This document shows positions 1 through 5,188 of a DNA stretch of 6,670 nt, piece after piece. Positions within the stretch are counted from its first letter, which is position 1; each line of letters begins with the position of its first letter. Position numbers and translations under genes: made by a program. Source of the DNA: Desulfofustis sp. (GTDB lineage: Bacteria; Desulfobacterota; Desulfobulbia; Desulfobulbales; Desulfocapsaceae); NCBI GenBank assembly GCA_030145365.1, contig JAQYVS010000392.1, forward strand, positions 1 to 6,670, written 5' to 3'. The notes beneath the pieces are model-generated. The model was not told the origin of the DNA, made no database searches, and saw only the letters and a list, made by a program, of their open reading frames with translations.

Positions 1-364
1 GAATGTCACAATCCTTGTCTTTGAGGAATGGAGCCATCCCGTCCCATCGATCACTTTCCAAACTGATTGAATTGATTAAAGGCTTGAAATGGACTTTTTC
101 ATATGCCATCGCATGTATTTCCGGTGTGTTGCTATCCACGCAAAGGGGAGTATCACCTGAGACTTCTTGGACAACATCCAGCAACCAGACCATGTCCTCT
201 TCCTCGTGACCATGCCGGGCGCCGGCATTAACGTCGATCCAGTGGGCGCCTGCCTCAATTTGCCGTTTTACCAGGTCTTGGATGAAAGGAGCATCTTTGT
301 CGGTGACCGCCGCACGTATTTTTTTGCGAGTGGTATTGATCAATTCTCCGATGATTTTAAACAT
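1..364 (-). CDS. Pterin-binding methyltransferase (methyltetrahydrofolate:corrinoid type), N-terminal part, runs off the left edge
   Basis: The minus strand has an open frame from an ATG at 364 to the left edge, giving 121 codons without a stop. An AGGAGG (375-380) lies 10 nt upstream and fixes the start. The protein opens with MFKIIGELINTTRK, then EAGAHWIDVNAGA (about 38-49), CVDSNTPEI (75-83) and PLINSIS (95-101). These are the early strands of the dihydropteroate-synthase-like TIM barrel that binds the pterin of methyltetrahydrofolate in AcsE, MtgA and MtvA-type enzymes. D77 and N98 sit where AcsE has its pterin-contacting Asp and Asn. The expected role is cytoplasmic transfer of methyl between methylcobalamin on the corrinoid protein and tetrahydrofolate. 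The C-terminal half is outside the window, so MetH-like or longer fusions cannot be excluded. It lies 528 nt downstream of the UroD-family gene; co-transcription is plausible but not shown. Confidence 0.88.
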   Translation of the reverse strand, partial: MFKIIGELINTTRKKIRAAVTDKDAPFIQDLVKRQIEAGAHWIDVNAGARHGHEEEDMVWLLDVVQEVSGDTPLCVDSNTPEIHAMAYEKVHFKPLINSISLESDRWDGMAPFLKDKDCDI

Positions 365-489
365 GGATCTTCAACCTCCTGCTATATTGAAAAAGTTCCT
401 GCTCCTGCAATTTGACCGTAACAAAGACGAATAAGCCGAAGCCAATTACTACTCATCAAAAGGGTCCAAATATGTGAATAAAATGCATT

Positions 490-556
490 CAAATGACAAA
501 TGTCAAAGTCCAAATTCCAAATGAATGTCAAATAACAAATGCCAAAACCCAAAACA
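490..556. repeat. Degenerate heptamer array, consensus CAAATGN
   Basis: Read on the plus strand, the segment divides into 7-nt units: caaatga, caaatgt, caaagtc, caaattc, caaatga, then a 4-nt interruption (atgt), then caaataa, caaatgc, caaaacc and caaaaca. That is nine units starting with CAAA. No coding gene fits here. Similar degenerate arrays are frequent in Desulfobacterota intergenic DNA; their function is not known to me. Confidence 0.7.
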
Positions 557-580
557 AATAATCATGAAAACACCCGCCGC

Positions 581-596
581 CGCCGTAGCTATGGCG
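581..596. repeat. 16-nt near-palindrome CGCCGTAGCTATGGCG
   Basis: Eight-base arms pair around the TAGCTA centre with a single G/T wobble. It sits between the heptamer array and the octamer-flanked hairpin in the 365-892 gene-free gap. It resembles a REP-type unit or a binding site, but nothing shows which. Confidence 0.45.
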
Positions 597-601
597 AGGC
601 A

Positions 602-773
602 GGCGAAATTAGAAAAACACGAAAAATTAAGACATCCACCACTGAGACACAGGGCTTTCTTTTTTTATCCAATCGGGAGGTGCCGATTGGATAAAAGAGC
701 TCATCCCTTCGGGACTATTCTTGATGGTAGCATCATCAAAATTTTGCCCTTTTCGTCCTTTCGTGTTTTCGTG
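602..773. repeat. Inverted octamer arrays flanking a perfect hairpin (MITE/REP-like element)
   Basis: The right arm has three octamers (ttttcgtc, ctttcgtg, ttttcgtg; 750-773). The left arm (602-625) has ggcgaaat, tagaaaaa and cacgaaaa, the last being an inverted relative of the right-arm unit. Between the arms lies a perfect 12-bp stem, ttatccaatcgg / ccgattggataa (665-676 / 683-694), extendable to 14 bp (663-696), with a 6-nt loop. On neither strand is the stem followed by a clear U-tract, so it is not a canonical terminator. It is best read as a non-coding palindromic repeat element; mobility is inferred, not shown. Confidence 0.5.
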
Positions 774-812
774 ATAGGTCTTTTCTTTTTGACTTTTCTA
801 CTTCAGTCTATT

Positions 813-845
813 GGCGACTGTTAAGAATTAAGCCATACAGTCGCC
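813..845 (-). other. Inverted repeat downstream of the UroD-family gene
   Basis: GGCGACTG (813-820) and CAGTCGCC (838-845) pair perfectly across a 17-nt spacer. The structure starts 48 nt past the stop of the methyltransferase gene in its direction of transcription. There is no U-run after it, so it could be a 3' stabilising hairpin rather than an intrinsic terminator. A direct repeat, cttcagtctatt, flanks it at 801 and about 850. Confidence 0.4.
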
Positions 846-892
846 CGCCTTCAGTCTATTTTCTTCACTGTTTACCGTTTACCACCCACTTT

Positions 893-2002
893 TTACTTGC
901 CTGTTGCTGCATAAACCATGGCCTTAACGTTTTCAAGTTTGGCATTGGCTGGAATGTCACAACCAGAATGTAGTATGAAACCCTCAGGACCAATTTCGCT
1001 GATCAGCTTCGTACAGTAATCATGCATCTCGTCAGGTGTCCCATGACTAAACTTGGCGGCAGGCACATCCCCCATGATGCACATGTGATCCCCAAGGATT
1101 TCCTTGGCCTTAAAGATGTCAGTAGCCCCATCAAGGGACATGATACACTTGCCCTTTGGCAGTTCCCTGAAACGTGCCAAATCTCTTGTCCAGTCCTGAT
1201 CCATGTGGAGAATTGCGATGAGGCCCGCATCAACTACTTCATTGACCAGTCGTTCAAAATAGGGCCAAAAAAAGCGTTCCCAAAGTTTAGGCGACAGCAT
1301 GGCGCTTGCTGTCCGCCAGCCCCCGACCCACACACCCGGAAACCCCTTGTCCTTAGCCATTTGGCACGCAGGACCGGACAGGTGAGGTACTATATGATTC
1401 ATGACAGCCTCGATCTTGTCCGGGATGGTGAAAAGGTCGTACGTAAACTTCTGCAGAGACCTCGCACCGCACAACATTTCGTATGGGGTACCAACAAGAC
1501 CACCTGTCAACAGAGGAATTCCCAGTGGGTCACAAATCGCTTTTGCGTTGAACGGAGGTTGGTTCATGGGAAGATGATCAGGGTTCACATCGTCGAGGAC
1601 ACGTGTCCTTAGAAAATCCATATAATATTCAGGCCATTCCGTTCCCAGAATCGTATCATAGTCATCGACCTTCATCAGTTCTGTCTCTGCGACCTGATGA
1701 TGGCCATCATCGGGCAGATCTATACCCGGAACCTTAACTTTTGACATGAACAGAAAGCTGCTGCCGTACGCGCTAAACCCGGCAAACTCGAGGCCGTCTG
1801 CGTCTCCGCAGAGTTCGAAGGCCTCAATCATCTTTTGCCCTGATTTTTCAACGGATAGGCAAAACTCCGGAAATGGAAAACCGGTTACTTCTGCTGCCCA
1901 CATGGCATAGCTCAAGATCACCGGGATGCGGTCAGGTCGTTCAACGGCTATCGCCTTATCTATACGCGTCTGTCGTTCTTTTAAAAGTGTATCCTCGTTC
2001 AT
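893..2002 (-). CDS. UroD-family corrinoid methyltransferase (methyltransferase I, putative O-demethylase type)
   Basis: This 369-aa cytoplasmic protein has the UroD/MtaA/MtbA fold signature. It starts with KERQTRIDKAIAVERPDRIPV (about 8-28), as in COG0407 methyltransferases, and continues with GGW (227-229), ILHMDQDW (264-271), SLDG (289-292), MGDVP (310-314) and LHSGCDIP (344-351). In MtaA/MtbA the zinc that activates the acceptor is held by His-x-Cys and a distal Cys. Here the matching residues appear to be H266-x-D268 and C348. Its probable role is to transfer a methyl group between a substrate and the corrinoid protein encoded just upstream. The substrate cannot be read from the sequence. 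The start is clear: the ATG overlaps the corrinoid gene's TGA in an ATGA, and GGGAGG (2009-2014) lies 6 nt upstream, implying translational coupling. Length and ends look complete, with a TAA stop. Alternative: a coenzyme-specific transferase of the MtbA group, less likely in a bacterium with a pterin partner gene. Confidence 0.88.
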   Translation of the reverse strand: MNEDTLLKERQTRIDKAIAVERPDRIPVILSYAMWAAEVTGFPFPEFCLSVEKSGQKMIEAFELCGDADGLEFAGFSAYGSSFLFMSKVKVPGIDLPDDGHHQVAETELMKVDDYDTILGTEWPEYYMDFLRTRVLDDVNPDHLPMNQPPFNAKAICDPLGIPLLTGGLVGTPYEMLCGARSLQKFTYDLFTIPDKIEAVMNHIVPHLSGPACQMAKDKGFPGVWVGGWRTASAMLSPKLWERFFWPYFERLVNEVVDAGLIAILHMDQDWTRDLARFRELPKGKCIMSLDGATDIFKAKEILGDHMCIMGDVPAAKFSHGTPDEMHDYCTKLISEIGPEGFILHSGCDIPANAKLENVKAMVYAATGK

Positions 2003-2631
2003 GATTCACCTCCCGCCAGATTTTGGGCGGTTTGAACGCCGTCGTTTGCGTTAAGGCAGAATGCGTCCGCCCCAACATACTCACAAATGGACTTGTTAAT
2101 AGTAGCGCCCCCGATAATCACCGGAAGACCCGATTTCAGCCCCTCCTTTTCAATGGCATCGATTGTCGCTTTCATACTTTCAAAGCAGGTCGTCAGCAGG
2201 CAGGACAATCCGAGCACCCTAGGTTTGAACTCTCTTATCGAATCCAAGAATTTTTCAATGGGAACATCCACTCCCAGGTCCACAACATTGAAACCCCGGC
2301 ATGCCAGAAGAGTCGCAGCGATATTCTTGCCAATATCGTGAATGTCGTCCTTCACCGTACCGATAACAAATGTCCCATGTTCTGGTTCATCAGTTGACTG
2401 TTCAAGGCTCTCCTTTATGATGTCTACGGCCTTTTCGAAGACCACTCCGGACATGATCAGCTCAGACAGAAAATACTCTCCTGCTTCGAACTTCTCGCCC
2501 ACAAGTCGCATTCCCTCCTGAAGGTCCTGAAGAATATCCAGACCCGCAGCACCTTCGTCCTTCATTTTGTTTACTTCGGAAAGGAGCTGCGCTTCCTCAA
2601 GCTCTTTCATCATTTTAGCTAAATTGCTCAT
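1999..2631 (-). CDS. Corrinoid (methyl-carrier) protein, MtbC/MtvC-like
   Basis: This 210-aa two-domain cobalamin carrier has a helical cap domain (about 1-85, with LQEGMRLVGEKFEAGEYFLSELI at 37-59) followed by a Rossmann-like B12-binding domain. The cobalt-ligating motif DxHxxG is present as D96-I-H98-D-I-G101, within VKDDIHDIGKNI. The two other nucleotide-tail contacts of the family are also seen: SxL at S143-L145 and the GG pair at 174-175. The length is typical of MtbC/MttC/MtvC proteins. It would shuttle methyl between the UroD-family enzyme and the pterin-binding enzyme in the cytoplasm. The start at 2631 has AGGAGG (2642-2647) 10 nt upstream. The stop overlaps the next ATG. The leader and first four codons recur at 4781-4849, see that entry. 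No defects are visible. Confidence 0.93.
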   Translation of the reverse strand: MSNLAKMMKELEEAQLLSEVNKMKDEGAAGLDILQDLQEGMRLVGEKFEAGEYFLSELIMSGVVFEKAVDIIKESLEQSTDEPEHGTFVIGTVKDDIHDIGKNIAATLLACRGFNVVDLGVDVPIEKFLDSIREFKPRVLGLSCLLTTCFESMKATIDAIEKEGLKSGLPVIIGGATINKSICEYVGADAFCLNANDGVQTAQNLAGGES

Positions 2632-2688
2632 AAATAGATAACCTCCTCAATTATTAAGGTTGTTTAGGCTGTAGGCTAAAGGCTATTA
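2619..2688 (-). repeat. Leader direct repeat, copy A (upstream of the intact corrinoid gene)
   Basis: This segment of about 70 nt covers the first four codons of the corrinoid gene, its ribosome binding site and upstream sequence. It recurs at 4781-4849 in the same orientation, with one single-base indel and two substitutions. Its outer part carries 7-nt units (taggctg, taggcta, aaggcta). Confidence 0.9.
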
Positions 2689-2701
2689 GTTTGATCTAAA
2701 C

Positions 2702-2720
2702 CCACCGCTTCTAGCGGTGG
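2702..2720. repeat. Compact GC-rich hairpin (REP-like)
   Basis: CCACCGCT (2702-2709) pairs perfectly with AGCGGTGG (2713-2720) around a 3-nt loop. Such CCACCGC...GCGGTGG hairpins are known as REP elements and as subterminal hairpins of IS200/IS605 elements. No transposase lies nearby, so a solo REP-like unit is the safer reading. It is in the corrinoid-gene leader and could be transcribed as a stable 5' hairpin. Confidence 0.5.
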
Positions 2721-2790
2721 ATCCGGAAAGGTTCACCCGTTCCGGCGAGAATAAAAAATACTCGTTAGCGGCAGAGTAAAGCATTTTTTT

Positions 2791-2912
2791 AACGTCCAAC
2801 ATCGAACATTGAACATCGAACATCGAATGATGAACTCGCTTCGCTCGGCCATTTTATAAAAAATTTAGCATGCTTTATTCAAAATTCGACGTTGGACGTT
2901 GGATGTTCGACG
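2791..2912. repeat. Inverted pair of heptamer arrays, consensus CRTCSAA
   Basis: The left arm (2793-2827) is five 7-nt units: cgtccaa, catcgaa, cattgaa, catcgaa, catcgaa. The right arm (2885-2912) is four units of the same family on the opposite strand: ttcgacg, ttggacg, ttggatg, ttcgacg. The outer 16 nt (2791-2806 and 2885-2900) match as an inverted repeat at 15 of 16 positions. The A+T-rich middle holds a candidate promoter. Translated, this kind of array gives the TSNVEHPTSNVE-like tails seen on spurious proteins. No gene is supported here. Confidence 0.7.
2853..2882 (-). promoter_or_regulatory. Candidate sigma-70-type promoter for the corrinoid/methyltransferase operon
   Basis: On the minus strand TTGAAT (2882-2877) and TATAAA (2858-2853) are separated by 18 nt and point toward the corrinoid gene about 220 nt away. 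It lies in the A+T-rich centre of the heptamer element. This is a consensus match only, in A+T-rich DNA where chance matches are common. Confidence 0.3.
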
Positions 2913-2920
2913 TTCCTAGT

Positions 2921-3122
2921 CTTTTCGTCCGCGCCCTCTTCAGCTAATAATGCCAGCTTTTTTGGCCTCGTATTCTCCGGTATGGAATTCAGAACCAGAT
3001 AGGGTGAATCAGCGATTTGGTCATCTTCAACGAAATAGAGGGTAGAATATTTAAAATATGCCTTCCGGAACATCATCAAACTACAGGTAGTGGTGGGATA
3101 GTAGATCTTAAGTTTTTCAGCC
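2921..3122 (-). pseudogene. Internal fragment of the Liv-type binding-protein gene
   Basis: These 202 nt align without gaps to 5828-6029 of the full-length binding-protein gene, with 13 mismatches (about 94% identity). They encode the counterpart of its residues 127-194, including SLMMFRKA, YFVEDDQIADSPYLVLNSIPE and LLAEEGAD. There is no start signal, signal peptide or C-terminal half. At its 3' side the frame runs into the heptamer array; at its 5' side the match stops abruptly just past the TAA of the PhlG-like gene. It is a duplication remnant, not a gene. The frame is still open, so the duplication may be fairly recent, although the sequence is short. Confidence 0.9.
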
Positions 3123-3139
3123 AGTCTACTTTGCTAATA

Positions 3140-3751
3140 TTACAGACGAAGAGTTTCATTGTTGCGTTGTTCGTAAATAGCAGGAAGAAAGTACTGGAAG
3201 TTACCGACTTCTTCTATACCGTGCTTAAAGTAGGCCTTTATCTTCTCCTCGTCAAAGATCGGCGCTGTCGGGTCGATAATCGTTCTCGCATTATCAAGCG
3301 TGCCGGCAGAGGTTGCTGTGAAGTTATGGCTATGATCAACAAGCTTGATCCCCTTAACCAGAAGGTGTAAATTGAATCGCGTTTCATCAAGCTGTGCGAC
3401 GTGCGAGACAACCCGTGCGGGTTCATCGATTGCTTCGCATACTTCGATGACGGCTCCCTCGGAGATTTCCGTATCTCCGGGTTTGCCGGGTTTGAGAAGG
3501 CTTACACTAATGTGATCACGCGGGTGCCATAGTCGATACCTGGGAATCGTTTCACCACGGTACTCCATGGTGCGGTGAAAGTTCCTGAACCACCATACCA
3601 GCATGGCCGGAGTTACTCCCTCTATCAACGAATGGGCGATGCGGACCTCCCGGCGGCCGTCGGGTAAATCTTCTATTTCAGTCTTGGCGCTGGTCACGTC
3701 TTTCATCTTCCAGTCGATGGGAAGCGGCTGTAGCCTTTCGAGCTTTTTCAT
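3140..3751 (-). CDS. PhlG/phloretin-hydrolase-like protein (DAPG hydrolase domain), putative metal-dependent C-C hydrolase
   Basis: This 203-aa protein has no signal peptide or membrane segment. Recognisable pieces are GVTPAMLVWWFRNF (45-58), RYRLWHPRDHI (71-81), EVCEAID (103-109) and FKHGIEEVGNFQYFLP (175-190). The last contains H177-x3-E181, matching the metal-binding HxxxE of 2,4-diacetylphloroglucinol hydrolase PhlG. H80 and an acidic residue near E104 are plausible further ligands, inferred by position. PhlG and phloretin hydrolase cleave an acyl-aryl C-C bond hydrolytically, but many relatives have no known substrate. An in-frame upstream ATG at 3865 lies inside the dehydrogenase gene and is rejected; ATG 3751 has AGAGG (3759-3763) 7 nt upstream. 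The gene starts 16 nt after the dehydrogenase's second stop, so the two look like one operon. Family assignment is from memory of motifs and is moderately sure. Confidence 0.62.
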   Translation of the reverse strand: MKKLERLQPLPIDWKMKDVTSAKTEIEDLPDGRREVRIAHSLIEGVTPAMLVWWFRNFHRTMEYRGETIPRYRLWHPRDHISVSLLKPGKPGDTEISEGAVIEVCEAIDEPARVVSHVAQLDETRFNLHLLVKGIKLVDHSHNFTATSAGTLDNARTIIDPTAPIFDEEKIKAYFKHGIEEVGNFQYFLPAIYEQRNNETLRL

Positions 3752-3767
3752 GGCTTTTCCTCTTGCT

Positions 3768-3842
3768 CTAAAGTCCAAACATACGGATTCGGTACCAATC
3801 GAGAATGCGGTCGGGCAGTAGGCGAGCGAAGGTGATGAGCTA
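3768..3842 (-). pseudogene. Cut-off C-terminal tail of the dehydrogenase, after an in-frame TAG
   Basis: Directly after the TAG at 3842-3840 the same frame continues for 23 sense codons (LITFARLLPDRILDWYRIRM followed by FGL) to a second TAG at 3770-3768. LLPDR...FGL resembles the usual C-terminal tail of SDRs in this group. The natural stop therefore appears to be at 3768 and the first TAG looks like a nonsense mutation, for example from TTG. The tail stays in frame and ends just before the next gene's ribosome binding site. Confidence 0.65.
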
Positions 3843-4619
3843 ACGCCCGCCCGGGCCGACTTCATATCGGGTTTCAGGTTTTGCCACCGTGAGAGCCTTT
3901 ACGATAACCGATGCCACCTCCTCGGCCGGTATGCCTTTGGCATTGGCCTGGACCCCTTCCTCGGATCTGCGCCGGAACGTTTCTCCGTAAAACTCAACCC
4001 CTTCAGGAGGAAGCTTTTTCAACATGGCTTTCGAATTCTCTTCAACCTTGGCAGTAGCAGCCGTGTCGACAAACCCCGGTGCAATGAGGACGACGGGAAT
4101 CCTCCAAGGATGGAGTTCGAGCCTGAGAGCTTCAGTAAGCGACTCCATGGCAGACTTCGAAGCGCAGAGCGGGGAGAAAAAAGGTACTGAAATCCTACCG
4201 GCAAGCGATCCGACGTTGACAATGCGCCCCTTCCCCTCGCGGATTAGTGCTATAAACGCCTGTATGACTGCAATATCTCCGAAAACGTTCACCTCGAACT
4301 GTCGCCGCAGATCCTCAAGGGGAATAAACTCCAAGGGTCCGCTAAAGAGCACACCGGCGTTATTAATAAGCCCGGCCAGCCCGTCCCCGCCGACAGCCGC
4401 AGCCACTTGCTCTCGCGCCTTGGCGATCGAGTCGGTGTCGGTTACATCGAGAAAAACGGGGGTGAAACTGCTCGATGCTTCGTTGGCAAGCGATTTGGCA
4501 TCGGTTTCCTTGCGCACACCCGCGAAGACGTGGAAACCGAGACGGTCAAGGGCCAGGGCGGTGGCTCGCCCGATCCCGGTCGAGGTGCCCGTGATAACTA
4601 CTGCTCCGTACTTGCTCAT
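3840..4619 (-). CDS. Short-chain dehydrogenase/reductase, atypical active site, probably truncated
   Basis: This 259-aa classical-type SDR has the cofactor loop TGTSTGIG (10-17), LDVTD (57-61), NNAG (86-89), N111, catalytic-region S138 in NVGSLAG, K155 and PGFVDT (181-186). R36 after the second strand suggests NADP(H) preference. The YxxxK tyrosine is missing: the segment reads SPLCASK, with Leu (CTC, 4169-4167) at 151 where Tyr belongs. Oxidoreductase activity is therefore doubtful. The start at 4619 is chosen over an in-frame ATG at 4730 because AGGAGG (4628-4633) lies 8 nt upstream and the fold begins at once. A TAG at 3842-3840 ends the protein after VGPGGR, while the same frame continues into a family-like tail (see 3768-3842). 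It is the first gene of the apparent pair with the PhlG-like gene. Substrate unknown. Confidence 0.85.
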   Translation of the reverse strand: MSKYGAVVITGTSTGIGRATALALDRLGFHVFAGVRKETDAKSLANEASSSFTPVFLDVTDTDSIAKAREQVAAAVGGDGLAGLINNAGVLFSGPLEFIPLEDLRRQFEVNVFGDIAVIQAFIALIREGKGRIVNVGSLAGRISVPFFSPLCASKSAMESLTEALRLELHPWRIPVVLIAPGFVDTAATAKVEENSKAMLKKLPPEGVEFYGETFRRRSEEGVQANAKGIPAEEVASVIVKALTVAKPETRYEVGPGGR

Positions 4620-4742
4620 AACCGATTCCTCCTGAATAATGTAAGGGGCGAGCAAGATTCTGTTGTCTACCAGCCAATAATTGCAATCCTCAAAGGTTGT
4701 GTTATACAAACGCAACATTAAACGCATCATGGACTGCGGCCA

Positions 4743-4793
4743 TCAGGTTGCTCGGGTTTTAACCATCCCCGAAAGAGACACTAAATTGCTCAT
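4743..4793 (-). pseudogene. Truncated duplicate of the corrinoid-gene 5' end
   Basis: An ATG at 4793 follows the duplicated ribosome binding site (GGGGAGG) and encodes MSNL, the same first four residues as the corrinoid protein. The sequence then diverges and stops after 16 codons (MSNLVSLSGMVKTRAT). It is a by-product of the leader duplication. It could be translated as a leader peptide upstream of the dehydrogenase gene, but nothing demonstrates that. Confidence 0.7.
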
Positions 4794-4849
4794 GATAGAT
4801 AACCTCCCCAATTATTAAGGTTGTTTAGGCTGTAGGCTAAAGGCTATTA
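4781..4849 (-). repeat. Leader direct repeat, copy B
   Basis: This is the second copy of the corrinoid-gene leader, 69 nt against 70 nt in copy A (2619-2688). It has one indel, one substitution beside the start codon and one in the Shine-Dalgarno region. Copies A and B are about 2.16 kb apart and bracket the dehydrogenase, the PhlG-like gene and the binding-protein fragment. Confidence 0.9.
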
Positions 4850-4879
4850 CCCTAATGAAGCGTAAACAAAATCGAGAAG

Positions 4880-4911
4880 GATTATTATAAAAATAAAGAA
4901 AAGGCTTTTCT
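4880..4911 (-). terminator. Weak terminator-like hairpin after the binding-protein gene
   Basis: AGAAAAG (4897-4903) and CTTTTCT (4905-4911) are complementary. On the minus strand they are followed by a T-rich run (TTTATTTTTA, about 4896-4880). The stem is A+T-rich with almost no loop, and it lies about 280 nt past the stop codon of the binding-protein gene, so it is a poor candidate. Confidence 0.25.
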
Positions 4912-5026
4912 CAGTTTTTTATATCTAATTTATATTCAATGTATTGATGAGTTATAAATGCTCCTCTTTTTCTCTATTTTTGTCTACGCCTACAAGGTAG
5001 GTGAACCTTCGGGAAAGCCGATGATA

Positions 5027-5099
5027 CCCCATCTCCTTCGTTGCCAAGGGCTCGCAGTAGATTACTACGGCTTCGCCCTTGGACGCCTTGGATCTGGGG
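5027..5099. repeat. Long imperfect palindrome (REP/MITE-like element)
   Basis: CCCCA (5027-5031) pairs with TGGGG (5095-5099). Further in, TCC (5034-5036) pairs with GGA, CCAAGGGC (5044-5051) with GCCCTTGG (5075-5082), and GTAG (5057-5060) with CTAC (5065-5068), closing on an ATTA loop. About 73 nt can fold into one interrupted hairpin. It lies beyond the 3' end of the binding-protein gene and looks like a dispersed palindromic unit. Confidence 0.6.
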
Positions 5100-5188
5100 C
5101 GTCCTCAACTTTCGTTCCATTAGGGTATTGGTTTTCACCTAAATGCCCACAGCCTAAAAGCCTACAGTCTATCTACCTGAGCAGTTGT

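Larger units (their letters stand above)
4850..5188. other. Gene-free stretch downstream of the binding-protein gene
   Basis: These 339 nt hold no convincing gene. The one long plus-strand frame here (from 4958) runs antisense into the binding-protein gene and has no family features. Contents are an A+T-rich zone with a weak terminator-like hairpin (4880-4911), a palindromic element (5027-5099), and at 5151-5171 an inverted relative of the leader's taggcta heptamers (agcctaaaagcctacagtcta). Confidence 0.6.

Noticed and set aside
663..696. Intrinsic terminator
   Set aside because: The T-tract precedes the stem on the plus strand, and the minus strand has A after the stem, so neither direction has the needed U-tract.
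525..824. 99-codon plus-strand open frame in the 365-892 gap
   Set aside because: It starts inside the heptamer array and reads through the palindrome and octamer arrays. Its composition follows from the repeats, with no protein signature.
1022..1612. 196-codon plus-strand open frame
   Set aside because: It is entirely antisense to the well-supported UroD-family methyltransferase and has no recognisable features.
2702..2720. End of an IS200/IS605 insertion sequence
   Set aside because: The hairpin is of that style, but no transposase or matching second end is in the window, so only a REP-like hairpin is claimed.
490..2912. Possible CRISPR array
   Set aside because: The units are 7-8 nt, contiguous and degenerate, with no spacers of uniform length and no cas genes.
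2879..3079. 66-codon minus-strand frame ending in NVEHPTSNVEF
   Set aside because: It joins the binding-protein fragment to the heptamer array. It has no start signal and is not a real gene; it is reported as a pseudogene fragment and a repeat.
3752..3865. Longer N-terminus for the PhlG-like protein, from the ATG at 3865
   Set aside because: The extension overlaps the end of the SDR frame and its tail in another frame. The ATG at 3751 has a properly spaced AGAGG and starts where the domain-like sequence begins.
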